Shown piece by piece: positions 14,953 through 23,568 of a stretch of DNA of 64,000 nucleotides (its first letter is position 1; each line of letters begins with the position of its first letter). Position numbers and translations under genes: made by a program. Where the stretch lies: contig CAYVHL010000009.1 of NCBI GenBank assembly GCA_964451255.1, forward strand, positions 11,744 through 75,743, read 5' to 3'. The notes beneath the pieces were generated by a model, which saw only the letters and a program-made list of their open reading frames with translations, did no database searches and was not told the DNA's origin. This DNA comes from JAHBTB01 sp964451255 (GTDB taxonomy: Bacteria; Armatimonadota; Fimbriimonadia; Fimbriimonadales; Fimbriimonadaceae).

Positions 14953-16005
14953 CTATTTCTTCAGCGTCGCCAGGTAGGCGTCATAGGACGCTTTGTCGTT
15001 CGGCACCTGGATCTTGCCGTCCATGATCTGCTGTTTGACTTCGTCCAGCTTGGCCAGGTTGGCCGCGCCGATCTTGTCCTTGGTGAAGGTCATGGGCGAC
15101 GTGCCGACGCCCCCTGCCTTCAAGTCGTAGATCTTGTCACCTGCGGACCACTTGCCGTCTTGTAAGTCCTTGATTGTTTGGTAAACCGCCTCGTCGACCC
15201 TCTTGACCATGGAAGTCAAGACAAATCCTTCCGCGATGGCGTCCTGATCCTTATCGACGCCGATCGCGTACTTGCCAGACTCCTGTGCGGCGCGGATCAC
15301 ACCGACTCCCGCAAGGCCGGCCGCGTGGTAGACGATATCGGCACCGTCGCCATAAAGGAGTGTCGCGGCGGTCTTGGCAGAATCGACGTTGTCCCAACTG
15401 CCCACGTACTTGCTCGGCAACAACGTGACAGCGGGGTTTGCTGCCTTCGCGCCAGCCGCATAGCCATACTCGAACTTCTCGATCAAGGGGAGCTTCATAC
15501 CGCCGACGAACCCGATCTTGTTGGTCTTGGTCATCAAGCCAGCCAGATATCCGACGAGATAACTTCCCTCCTCTTCCTTGAACAAGAGGGCCCGGACATT
15601 GGGAGCCTTCACCGCCCCGTCGACGATCGCAAACTTCGTGTCGGGGTTTGCGTCCGCCGCACGTTGAAGGGCGGTCTGCATGGTGATGCCGACAGCAATG
15701 ACCAGGTCGCACTTCTTGTCGACCAGGGCCTCTAAGTTGGACTCATAATCGCTGTCCGAATGGCTTTCGACCGGGAATTCTTCGATGCCGAGCTCCTTGG
15801 CCGCCTTATCGAGCCCCGCCTTTGCGCTCTCGTTGAACCCCTTGTCGTGGACGCCGCCCTTGTCGAAGACCACACCGATCTTGAGCTTTCCGGGCGTCGC
15901 TTCGGAGTCGGCCGCCTTCCCCGCTCCCGAGCCCGTCGGGCCGCAACCTACGACCATGAAGAGAGCGACGGCGCCCGCCGCCAGACACCATTTCCTGTGA
16001 CCCAT
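14953..16005 (-). CDS. BMP-family substrate-binding lipoprotein
   Basis: A 350-residue lipoprotein with lipobox VVGC after a signal peptide, and the periplasmic-binding fold of the BMP/Med family. Key phrases are KIGVVFDKGGVHDKGFNESA, SDSDYESNLEALVDKKCDLV, GYLAGLMTKTNKIGFVGGM and GKYAIGVDKDQDA. The family binds nucleosides for ABC import. No permease or ATPase gene is adjacent, so it is an orphan here. The ATG at 16005 follows GAGGGAAACGTG; an upstream ATG at 16029 only adds eight residues. Confidence 0.9.
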   Translation of the reverse strand: MGHRKWCLAAGAVALFMVVGCGPTGSGAGKAADSEATPGKLKIGVVFDKGGVHDKGFNESAKAGLDKAAKELGIEEFPVESHSDSDYESNLEALVDKKCDLVIAVGITMQTALQRAADANPDTKFAIVDGAVKAPNVRALLFKEEEGSYLVGYLAGLMTKTNKIGFVGGMKLPLIEKFEYGYAAGAKAANPAVTLLPSKYVGSWDNVDSAKTAATLLYGDGADIVYHAAGLAGVGVIRAAQESGKYAIGVDKDQDAIAEGFVLTSMVKRVDEAVYQTIKDLQDGKWSAGDKIYDLKAGGVGTSPMTFTKDKIGAANLAKLDEVKQQIMDGKIQVPNDKASYDAYLATLKK

Positions 16006-16077
16006 CACGTTTCCCTCGGACAGGTACAATACCTTGTCGCGGCAACGCCCTTTGCCGTCCCGACGAGGTCTTTCGCC

Positions 16078-16638
16078 TTGATCACCTGTAACCTCACCAA
16101 GCCCGAATCCACATTCGACACCATCCGCAAGTCTTATAAGGACTTGAAGCCGACCGACGCCGCCCTCATCGCAACCGCCCTCGTTGAGGCTGGCCGCTCA
16201 GCCGACGCCGTGTACGACGGCGAAAGCCACGCATGGCCGGACGACTATCAGGCATTGGCCAAGAGCATCGCCCAAGAAGTGCGGCAGGTTCAGGAGACGG
16301 TCGAGACGGATAAGACGAAAAAAGCGGCAAAGACCACTGAGGAGGAACCGGTCACGCTGACCGTCCACCTCCGACCCAGCTACAAGGCGGGCGAGGCCAT
16401 CCTTGTGGATCGTGACGACCTCCGGACACTCTTCGCCGACATCGTGGAAGAAGGTGTCGAGTATCTGTATTCGCCGACGGACATCGGCTGGCCCTGGACC
16501 CTCGAGCGTGTCAACTGGGCGACATTCAGCGGTGGAGAGCTACGGCGTCGGGTCAAGTTCCGGGCCGAATTTGAAGGCGGGCACACCGGGGTAGAACTTG
16601 GCCCCGGCGGAAAGAAACGCGCCAGCCGCTCCAAGTGA
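16078..16638 (+). CDS. Hypothetical protein, TTG start
   Basis: A 186-residue soluble protein that I do not recognise. It has a helical N-terminus (FDTIRKSYKDLKPTDAALIA), a Lys/Glu-rich linker and a beta-rich C-terminal half (VTLTVHLRPSYKAGEAI, DDLRTLFADIVEEG, ending GPGGKKRASRSK). No ATG or GTG lies near the start; a TTG at 16078 with GAGG about ten bases before it is the best choice. It is divergent from the BMP gene. Confidence 0.55.
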   Translation: MITCNLTKPESTFDTIRKSYKDLKPTDAALIATALVEAGRSADAVYDGESHAWPDDYQALAKSIAQEVRQVQETVETDKTKKAAKTTEEEPVTLTVHLRPSYKAGEAILVDRDDLRTLFADIVEEGVEYLYSPTDIGWPWTLERVNWATFSGGELRRRVKFRAEFEGGHTGVELGPGGKKRASRSK

Positions 16639-16663
16639 CCCCGCTTTCTGTTAGCATAGTCTT

Positions 16664-18997
16664 GTGACTGCTCTCCTCGCGGCCCTGATCTTGGTGCGTC
16701 CGGCGCCGCTTTGGAGCGTCAATCCCAACCATACGTTGGTGTGGGGTGATAAGCCATACATGCCCGTTGGCGTCCGCCTGAAGGGTGAACCTCCGCTCAT
16801 CAAGCAAGCGCTCGCCTCCGGAGTCAGGGACTTCATAGTCGACCTGCCGTCAGACGGGACGGGTTGGGCAGAGGCGGTTGGTGAACTCGAGGCGGCAAAG
16901 GCGCGCTACGTCGTCGCTATCGCCACCGAATCCCCACGGGCCAAGGTGTTCGACGTGGAGCCGGACGCCTATCGTGTCCCCAACATCGAGGGGCCCTTCC
17001 ATCTGACTTTCGATATGCCAGGGGCCGACAAAGCGTTGGTCGTGTTGGCCCAACAGACGTCCGCGACAGAAAGGTGGCGAAAGACGATCCCGGTCGTCAA
17101 CGGCAAGCTGAAGATCGACGACGACCAAGGCCCAGGTTCGCCGTGCGTCCTACTTATCTATCCCTATCTCAAGGTCTCGGAGGTCACAGATTTTTGGGAG
17201 CAGTTCGACGGGCACCGTGACACGCTTCTCGCCACGTTGGGCAGGTTCAAAGCAGGGCCTGGTTTTCGTGGCATTCTGAACCCCCTTGGAACAGTCAAGG
17301 CGTTCATCCCCAAGGCTCCGGAGTATGTTCCGCTTTCGGCGATGTTCAGGGTCGAGTTGGAAGCCTTTCTCCGGAAAAACTATCCTAACCCGACCGTCGC
17401 GGCGCAAGCTTGGTCACTGGGATTCAACGACTTAGGCGACTTCCATGACTTCGCCCGGCTCGTACCGCTCTGGAACGGCAAGCGTGGGATGCCGCTCGTT
17501 TATGACCCCGACAACGACCGGACATACACATGCGAGACTCAGAAGTCCCGGATGTGGAGCGACCTCAGGCAGGTCATGTCGGCCAGCGCCAAGAGGCGGT
17601 ATGCCAACCTCGTCGACGCGGTGCAACAGGCCGTCGGTGTGCCTGTCATAGAAGAGTGGCGAGGGTGGGGTGGGCCCTACGAAGACGACGTGCCCACCGC
17701 CGGTGTCGGCGCCTCCCTGCACGTCGATCGCCTTGGGCAACTGGTCGAAGCCGCTTGCCGGCCGACCAGCACGTTGCTTCGCAGCCTTAGCCGGTTTGGT
17801 TGGGCGACCGGTGTCACCCTCGGGTCATCCGCCGACAGTGCCAACGCCCAAGAGGTGTTCGACATGCTCACCAGCATGGGTATGCGGGGTTGCTTCTTCC
17901 GTTGTTCAACCGACAAGGAGTTCAAGGCGCTGGCCGACTTGTCATCCCAGGTGGACCCCGACGCCGCTCAATGGAAGCCGAACGCCCTCTTCTATCCCGA
18001 GGCGGCGAACGACCCGGCCGCCCCAGGCAGGCTGGGCGGCAACCTTTGGTGGCTCCCAGCCCCAATCCCAGGCGAGCGGCTAGACCTTGGTTCGGGCTTG
18101 GAGGGCTACACCTTTACCGATAGCAAAGGCCAGGCGATGGCGGTATGGTCGGTGTCCGGGACGACAAAGGCTGCGTTCAAAGTCCAAGATCCAGGCAAGC
18201 TAGTCTTTGAGGCGACCGACGGCAGTCAAGTCGTCAAGAACCTGAGAAAGCAGGTACTCGAGATCCAAGTGCCGCCCTCTCCACTCATCATCCGCGGTTT
18301 TGACGTCATGCCCACTCCGGTGGACGACTACGGCGAAGCTCTCGTCGAAGTCCGCGCCGCCATCGATAAACTTCCTCTGATCGCAGACATCGAGGGCGAC
18401 GGCCTTTACAAAATCAAGAACATCGTCGACGGGTTCGATAGGTCACCCGATCTGTCATACCGGCTCCTCAAGGAGATGCAGGCGAAGATGGCTGTCCGGA
18501 CGTCTCCCTACAACTGGATCGAGGCCGACAAGACACCCGATCTGCTCTTTGCCAGCAGGGGTGATCTGGCGGGCGCCAGCGACGGCCACGTCCTGGTCAT
18601 AGCTGATAAGTTGGGAGTTGATGGACGGGCGACAGTGAACTTCCCGTTCCTGCCCAGGGTAAACGGTACCAACGAGGTCTGGATGTCCGCGCGGGTGGCG
18701 CCGCAAGACCGTGATGCGGTTATTGTCAGGTGTGGGAGCCAGACATGGACTCTGAACCAGCCGCCCAAGAGCTTCTACGGAATGGGATTGGCGTGGTTCA
18801 AGCTCGGTGACGTCGACCTCAACGGACAATCGATGGTCTCAGTCCAGACGACCAGACCCAACGTTGAGGTGGCCATCGACGTGATCATGGTGTCACCCAA
18901 ACCCTTCCGGCCCCGTGGCCCACGACCGCCTCTCGACTTCCTCAGGACTTTCCTTGCTCCCGTGAAGGGGGGAGGAAAGGGTTCTGGCGGCCTTTGA
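16664..18997 (+). CDS. Secreted glycoside hydrolase-like protein
   Basis: A 777-residue exported protein starting at GTG with a short signal peptide (MTALLAALILVRPAPLWS). The middle (residues about 200-430) has the feel of a GH42-like TIM barrel: FRGILNPLGTVKAFIPKAPEY, FRVELEAFLRKNYPNPTVAAQAW, PVIEEWRGWGGPYED and MGMRGCFFRCSTDKEF. PVIEEW could hold an acid/base glutamate. The C-terminal 350 residues look like beta domains. I cannot place it in a numbered family. Its last 56 bases overlap the convergent dipeptidase gene. Confidence 0.55.
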   Translation: MTALLAALILVRPAPLWSVNPNHTLVWGDKPYMPVGVRLKGEPPLIKQALASGVRDFIVDLPSDGTGWAEAVGELEAAKARYVVAIATESPRAKVFDVEPDAYRVPNIEGPFHLTFDMPGADKALVVLAQQTSATERWRKTIPVVNGKLKIDDDQGPGSPCVLLIYPYLKVSEVTDFWEQFDGHRDTLLATLGRFKAGPGFRGILNPLGTVKAFIPKAPEYVPLSAMFRVELEAFLRKNYPNPTVAAQAWSLGFNDLGDFHDFARLVPLWNGKRGMPLVYDPDNDRTYTCETQKSRMWSDLRQVMSASAKRRYANLVDAVQQAVGVPVIEEWRGWGGPYEDDVPTAGVGASLHVDRLGQLVEAACRPTSTLLRSLSRFGWATGVTLGSSADSANAQEVFDMLTSMGMRGCFFRCSTDKEFKALADLSSQVDPDAAQWKPNALFYPEAANDPAAPGRLGGNLWWLPAPIPGERLDLGSGLEGYTFTDSKGQAMAVWSVSGTTKAAFKVQDPGKLVFEATDGSQVVKNLRKQVLEIQVPPSPLIIRGFDVMPTPVDDYGEALVEVRAAIDKLPLIADIEGDGLYKIKNIVDGFDRSPDLSYRLLKEMQAKMAVRTSPYNWIEADKTPDLLFASRGDLAGASDGHVLVIADKLGVDGRATVNFPFLPRVNGTNEVWMSARVAPQDRDAVIVRCGSQTWTLNQPPKSFYGMGLAWFKLGDVDLNGQSMVSVQTTRPNVEVAIDVIMVSPKPFRPRGPRPPLDFLRTFLAPVKGGGKGSGGL

Positions 18998-19688
18998 CGG
19001 CCCTGTCCCACTCCTTCATCTGGGCACCAAAAAGACTTTCTGGCAAGAGGTCTATCCTGCCGTAGACGCACTCTGGCAACCCAAAGCGCACGGCCCAGCC
19101 CGCGTCACCGTAGCTGTAGTGCCACCACTCGTCCCGACAGTTGCTAAAACCGGCTCCCAACATCGCCTCAACTAGCGTGAATCGATTCCCCTGTGCCTCT
19201 GGAGTCAGACCATAGACGTACGTCGGCGCGCCATTCAACCGGGCGTGCGGGGACGTGACGTCCAACACGTTGCCCTTGTCATCGATCAAGTGGACATCTA
19301 CGGCCCCGCCGGTGCAGTGTCCTGGAGGGGCCTTTTGATCGACCGGCGCGACAAACCGACACACCATTCTTCGCGCGGTCGCAAAAGGGACGTCTGGCCG
19401 GGCTTCGTGCAAGGCGTTCCACATCCACTCATAGATGAGCTTTTGCCTTTCGAACGGCCGCCAAGCGTCGACCACACCAAGATACCGCCCGTCCGGCAAC
19501 GACTTAGCCGCGGCTTCTAACTTCGATGCGACTGTCTCCCGCAAGTATGGGATCACGCTCTTTCGAATGACCCGGACAGACGGAGCGGCCTCCGCCAAGG
19601 CGACCAAAGGTTCCCCATTGTCGATCTCGTGGATGCGGTTCAGAGCCCGGATCGGCTCAGGCCGACCCTTGGTCCGATCCCAGGACAT
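18942..19688 (-). CDS. D-alanyl-D-alanine dipeptidase (VanX-like, M15D)
   Basis: A 248-residue zinc peptidase of the M15 family. Metal ligands are visible in GHCTGGAVDVHL (His and Asp) and the final EWWHYSYGD (Glu base and His ligand), and VVDAWRPFERQKLIYEW carries the substrate-binding arginine. M15D enzymes cleave D-Ala-D-Ala, in wall recycling or nutrition. No van regulatory genes are near, although a VanW-domain protein is encoded 17 kb away. No signal peptide is seen. Confidence 0.85.
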   Translation of the reverse strand: MSWDRTKGRPEPIRALNRIHEIDNGEPLVALAEAAPSVRVIRKSVIPYLRETVASKLEAAAKSLPDGRYLGVVDAWRPFERQKLIYEWMWNALHEARPDVPFATARRMVCRFVAPVDQKAPPGHCTGGAVDVHLIDDKGNVLDVTSPHARLNGAPTYVYGLTPEAQGNRFTLVEAMLGAGFSNCRDEWWHYSYGDAGWAVRFGLPECVYGRIDLLPESLFGAQMKEWDRAVKGRQNPFLPPSREQGKS

Positions 19689-19694
19689 GGTCGA

Positions 19695-20834
19695 CTAGAG
19701 CCCCACCAGGAAGAACAATATCGCCGCGCCCGCCGCTGTCCTCACCGTAGCATTACTGAGTTTGCCGCGCTTGTTCGGCACTTCGATCCGCATTCCTTTG
19801 CGCATATCGACGTCTCCGGTGTAGCCCTGGCTGATCTCGTTCAGGTCTATCACACGAGGCTTCTCACTGTCTGGCATATAGACTCGCACCTTGCTCAAGT
19901 CCGCATCCTCTGTAGCTCCACCGGCGGTCTTGAGCGCTTCGGTCAACGTCGAGCCCTCGGTGAGTTCAACGTCGCCAGCGCTCCGCACAAAGCCGTCTAT
20001 CTTGACGACCAGTTTCTGGAGCACCTTGTCCGCAGTGATCGTGTCGCCGGGCATCAACTTGGCATCAAGATCATCTGGCAACTTCAGCTTTCTATCGGCG
20101 TCACCTACCCGTGTGAGCCTTAAATATCCGTGCTCTGCGTCGCTGACCAGCCCCCCGGCCTTGTCGATGAAGTCTTTCAGCTTCATCCCTTCGGTCAAGT
20201 CGTACTCGCCGGGCGTCACGACCTCCCCACCCACCTTGACTTTGCCGATCACAGCGAGCGACCGAGAAATAAAGGTGACGGTGTCGCCCGCCTCAAGCTG
20301 AATGTCTCCGGCCTTGGTGGCAGGGTCGTACTCTGAAAAATCGACGACGCGCGTCGTCCCGTTGACAGACGTGATGCTGACCCGGTGCATGTCGGCCTCC
20401 GATGTCGGCTTCGCCGCCTGCACGAGGTCGCCCAAGCTCAGCCCTTGCTTATAGGCAAGTTCTCCCTGCGTGGCGCACACCCCCCGGAATTTGACTGGAG
20501 ACGCTGCGACAGGTGTCGCGCCGATCGCCGGGTTTGGGGTCGTCCCCACCTTGGCCAAATCGACCGTCGCAGACTTCACGATCTTCTGTGTGACGAGGTT
20601 CTCGGCGATTTTGGCGGCGGCCTCCCTTTCCGTCAGCCCCTCGACCTTGACCGCGCCAAGGAAGTCCACCAAAACGTAGCCGTCGGAGGTGACTTTGTAC
20701 TCGCGATCCAAGGAGGGTTCTTCAACGCAACTCAATTTGATCTTGTCACCCGGTGCAATCTTTGCGTCCTGGCGTGCCGCCCACACAAACGTCGCCAGCA
20801 TGGCGATCAAAACAAACACGAGCTTGCGTATCAT
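19695..20834 (-). CDS. SLBB-domain polysaccharide-export-like protein
   Basis: A 379-residue exported protein: signal MIRKLVFVLIAMLATFVWA, a polysaccharide-export domain (IAPGDKIKLSCVEEPSLDRE, VTSDGYVLVDFLGAVKVEGLT), then two or three SLBB modules (GEVVTPGEYDLTEGMKLKDFI, GFVRSAGDVELTEGSTLTEAL). A short hydrophobic end (AAGAAILFFLVGL) may be a membrane anchor. Wza-type proteins form the outer exit of capsule export. No glycosyltransferase or Wzc gene is near. The ATG at 20834 sits after AAGG; the frame upstream is not signal-like. Confidence 0.8.
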   Translation of the reverse strand: MIRKLVFVLIAMLATFVWAARQDAKIAPGDKIKLSCVEEPSLDREYKVTSDGYVLVDFLGAVKVEGLTEREAAAKIAENLVTQKIVKSATVDLAKVGTTPNPAIGATPVAASPVKFRGVCATQGELAYKQGLSLGDLVQAAKPTSEADMHRVSITSVNGTTRVVDFSEYDPATKAGDIQLEAGDTVTFISRSLAVIGKVKVGGEVVTPGEYDLTEGMKLKDFIDKAGGLVSDAEHGYLRLTRVGDADRKLKLPDDLDAKLMPGDTITADKVLQKLVVKIDGFVRSAGDVELTEGSTLTEALKTAGGATEDADLSKVRVYMPDSEKPRVIDLNEISQGYTGDVDMRKGMRIEVPNKRGKLSNATVRTAAGAAILFFLVGL

Positions 20835-20925
20835 GGCCTTCACTCTTTCCTGACGGTTATCGGCTGCATTCTGCTCCGATCCCTTCCAGGAACTTTCCAC
20901 CGCTTAGGGATTCAGGCGGATTCCT

Positions 20926-21837
20926 TTAGTCCCCCTCTTCAAGCCACCTGAGTTGTTCCCCGGTCAGGTTGATCTGACAGGCCTCGACGTTGGCTTTGAG
21001 TTGGTCGACGTCCGCCGGGCCGATCAGTGCCCAGACCGGATAAGGCTGACAGAGCGTCCATGCCAACGCGACTTGGTTGGCGGTGACTCCGATATCGCCG
21101 CCCAACCGCGCCGCCCGTTGTCGTCGTCTCTGGTTCTCTTCGTTGTCGTAAACACGTCGCACGTCGTCACTGTCCGCACCGGCGAAGTAGCCGCCTCCGG
21201 TACTGCTCCAACTGAACAATGGGAACTGTGTCCGCTCGTGCCACGAACGTTCATCCGGCGGGATGGTGTGGCAGTCGGCCCACATCGGTTCGTTCACAGT
21301 CGCGAGGGACAGGTTCGGGTTGTTCACGGCGAACCCTTGTTGTCCACTTGATGCCGCATAGTCGTTGAACTCTTCGATTCGGTCGACATGCCAGTTGCTA
21401 CAACCCCATTGGTCGACCCAGCCCCTCCTCTTCAACTCGTTGAGCTTGTCGACGAGAGGTCCGACCGCAACTTCGCGGTTGTCACGGTGGAACGCCCAGA
21501 ACTCCATCGTGGTCTGACCGAGGCGCTCAAAATCGGCCCGCATGTCCGACTCGATGTCCTCGGGCGTCACTTTTGGCCGGTCTGACGGGTGGCTCCCCTT
21601 GTCATAGTAGACGAGCTCATTTCGTATACCGTTGGCCGCCGCCCACTCCGCGACCATCGCATGGCCTTTGCCGCCGTGATAAATGTAGGCGAAGTCGAAT
21701 GCGTTGCCACCCGACTCGTGATAGGCGTCAAGGAGCTTGATCGAGTTCACCCGATGGTCCGTGGTCACCGGCACAGTGCCCAGTATCAACCTCGACACCG
21801 AATGTCTGGTACCTGGCACGAGCAACTTGGGGATCAC
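20926..21837 (-). CDS. Aldo/keto reductase family protein
   Basis: A 303-residue TIM-barrel oxidoreductase. Typical elements are GGNAFDFAYIYHGGKGH (family Asp and Tyr), ELVYYDKGSHP (Lys), MEFWAFHRDN (His), GCSNWHVDRI and the C-terminal GVTANQVALAWTLCQPYPV. NADPH-dependent reduction of an aldehyde or sugar is expected. Its ATG overlaps the stop of the Gfo/Idh gene upstream, so the two are coupled and probably act on the same sugar. Confidence 0.85.
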   Translation of the reverse strand: MIPKLLVPGTRHSVSRLILGTVPVTTDHRVNSIKLLDAYHESGGNAFDFAYIYHGGKGHAMVAEWAAANGIRNELVYYDKGSHPSDRPKVTPEDIESDMRADFERLGQTTMEFWAFHRDNREVAVGPLVDKLNELKRRGWVDQWGCSNWHVDRIEEFNDYAASSGQQGFAVNNPNLSLATVNEPMWADCHTIPPDERSWHERTQFPLFSWSSTGGGYFAGADSDDVRRVYDNEENQRRRQRAARLGGDIGVTANQVALAWTLCQPYPVWALIGPADVDQLKANVEACQINLTGEQLRWLEEGD

Positions 21838-22814
21838 TTGCCGCCTCCGAAGACCAGTCCGCTGCTCGCCCGGATCATGTCAAGTGTCTTCATGTTCCCT
21901 CGGGTGTCGTCCCAGGACATCGCGCGAGATTGCCGAACCTCGATATCCGCCGCCACGCCGTCGGCCTCGTTGGCATAGAGATCGTCCACATCCCAGGGGC
22001 CGTACACCTCCGGCTCGTCCACGCCTCGCTTGAAAAGCTTCACATGGCCCCGGCAGAACCACGGGCTCTCGACTACCAAACGCCCTTCGTCGCCGTAGAC
22101 CACTACTTGGTTCTCCATCTGGAGGTGCACCCCGCTGGCGATACTGGCTGTGACGCCGTCTGGAAACTCAAGGAGGCCAGTCCCCCAGGCGTCGTAACCG
22201 TCGCCAGCGGGAGCAAAGGCGTACTCGACCCTTCTCGGTTCAGACCCGGCGATGGCGCGGGAGTACGAGGCCGTGTAGCAGCCGACGTCCATGATGCCGC
22301 CGCCCCCGACCTCGCGCGAAGTCCGAAAGTTGTCCCAGTCCTTCGAAGCCTGAAAGCTGAACTCCGCCCGGACATGGCAAACCTTTCCAACCGCTCCATC
22401 GCGGACCATCTTCAATACCGCTTGGGTCTGCGGGTGGAACCGGTACATGAACGCCTCGCAGAAATAGACGTCGTTCTCTCGGACGGCAGCAAGTGCCCTG
22501 TCCGTCTCCTCGGTGTTCAAGGTGAAGGGTTTCTCGCACAGGATGTGCTTGCCCGCCCTCGCGCACATGATCGTGTCTTCCATGTGCATGTGGTGAGGCG
22601 AGGCGATATAAACCGCATCGACTTCGGGGTCGTCAGCAACCCCTTGGTAGGTTGCATGGCCTCGGCCCCCGTGCTCGGCACAAAAGGCGTCGGCCTTCTC
22701 CTGGGTCCGCGAACCCACTGCGACGAGCGTCCCCGTCTTTGACTTCTTGAGACCCCGGGCAAAGGCCCCGGCGATGCCGCCGGTCGCAAGGATGCCCCAT
22801 CTGACTTTGTCCAT
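21834..22814 (-). CDS. Gfo/Idh/MocA family oxidoreductase
   Basis: A 326-residue NAD(P)-dependent dehydrogenase. The start reads MDKVRWGILATGGIAGAFA (Rossmann), then VYIASPHHMHMEDTIMCARA and the family motif CEKPF. CEAFMYRFHPQTQAVLKM and GGGGIMDVGCYTASYSRA give the catalytic domain, of the type related to trans-1,2-dihydrobenzene-1,2-diol dehydrogenase and 1,5-anhydrofructose reductase. The ATG at 22814 is chosen over 22829, as MDKVRWGIL is the family's normal beginning. It follows the YgjP-like gene by 20 bases. Confidence 0.88.
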   Translation of the reverse strand: MDKVRWGILATGGIAGAFARGLKKSKTGTLVAVGSRTQEKADAFCAEHGGRGHATYQGVADDPEVDAVYIASPHHMHMEDTIMCARAGKHILCEKPFTLNTEETDRALAAVRENDVYFCEAFMYRFHPQTQAVLKMVRDGAVGKVCHVRAEFSFQASKDWDNFRTSREVGGGGIMDVGCYTASYSRAIAGSEPRRVEYAFAPAGDGYDAWGTGLLEFPDGVTASIASGVHLQMENQVVVYGDEGRLVVESPWFCRGHVKLFKRGVDEPEVYGPWDVDDLYANEADGVAADIEVRQSRAMSWDDTRGNMKTLDMIRASSGLVFGGGK

Positions 22815-22834
22815 GACCGGCGGAATCATACAGG

Positions 22835-23530
22835 CTAGAACGTCTCCATCAAGCGCCCTTGATGGTCTTTTAGCCACTTTTCATGGGCTTTGTGTCCCGG
22901 GTCGTAGCGGCCCACCAGAACCCAGAACTCCGGGCCGTGGTTCAGGTGGGCGAGATGGGCGAGTTCATGGATGACGATTGCCTGCAAGACCTCTGGCGGG
23001 GCAAGGACGAGTCTCCAATTGAAGCTGAGCCCGCCGCGCGCACTGCAACTGCCCCACTTGCTCCTTTGGTCACGGACCGAGATGGCGGTGTACTCGACTC
23101 CCATCGTCTTGCTCCAGCGGGAGGCCGACGCGGACAACTTCAGTTTCGCCTCGGCCTTGAACTTCCTTGCGACCACCTTTCGAGCTGCTTGAACCGTCGC
23201 AGCCCGAATCGAAAGCGTCCGTTCGCCCGAATCTACCGACCACGTGGGGCCGTCGCTCGCAACGTGAATGCGCCATTCTTCGCCACCATACAGAATCCGT
23301 GCCGGATCGAAAGACCGCAGTTCTTTGATGATCCGCAGGGTGTGGCGCAACACCCAGTCTGAGTTGGCTTTCATCAAGGCCTCCGCTGCTCTCGCGGGTG
23401 CCCCCCATGGCAAGACGACTTCCAGACCGTCGTGCAAGGCGCGGATCCTCCCCAGCTTGGCGCGGCGAGACCGGCGCACCGTCGCGGAGCACTCCACGCC
23501 GCCCAGCAGGACAGACACTTTCACCGACAC
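22835..23530 (-). CDS. YgjP-type (DUF45) zinc metallopeptidase
   Basis: A 231-residue predicted metalloprotease of the SprT/YgjP type. The C-terminal half carries RSKWGSCSARGGLSFNWRL, then IVIHELAHLAHLNHGPEFW, where HELAH is the zinc motif and the third histidine lies in the NHGPEFW phrase. The N-terminal half is a beta domain of unknown role. It heads a five-gene minus-strand run and is divergent from the S9 peptidase with only 38 bases between. Confidence 0.88.
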   Translation of the reverse strand: MSVKVSVLLGGVECSATVRRSRRAKLGRIRALHDGLEVVLPWGAPARAAEALMKANSDWVLRHTLRIIKELRSFDPARILYGGEEWRIHVASDGPTWSVDSGERTLSIRAATVQAARKVVARKFKAEAKLKLSASASRWSKTMGVEYTAISVRDQRSKWGSCSARGGLSFNWRLVLAPPEVLQAIVIHELAHLAHLNHGPEFWVLVGRYDPGHKAHEKWLKDHQGRLMETF

Positions 23531-23568
23531 GGATCAATTTTGCTTTCCAAGTAGGTAAATAGAGAGGC

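Noticed and set aside
15760..16077. N-terminal extension of the 16078 gene
   Set aside because: It runs antisense to the BMP lipoprotein signal region and lacks a start with a ribosome site; a TTG at 16078 fits better.
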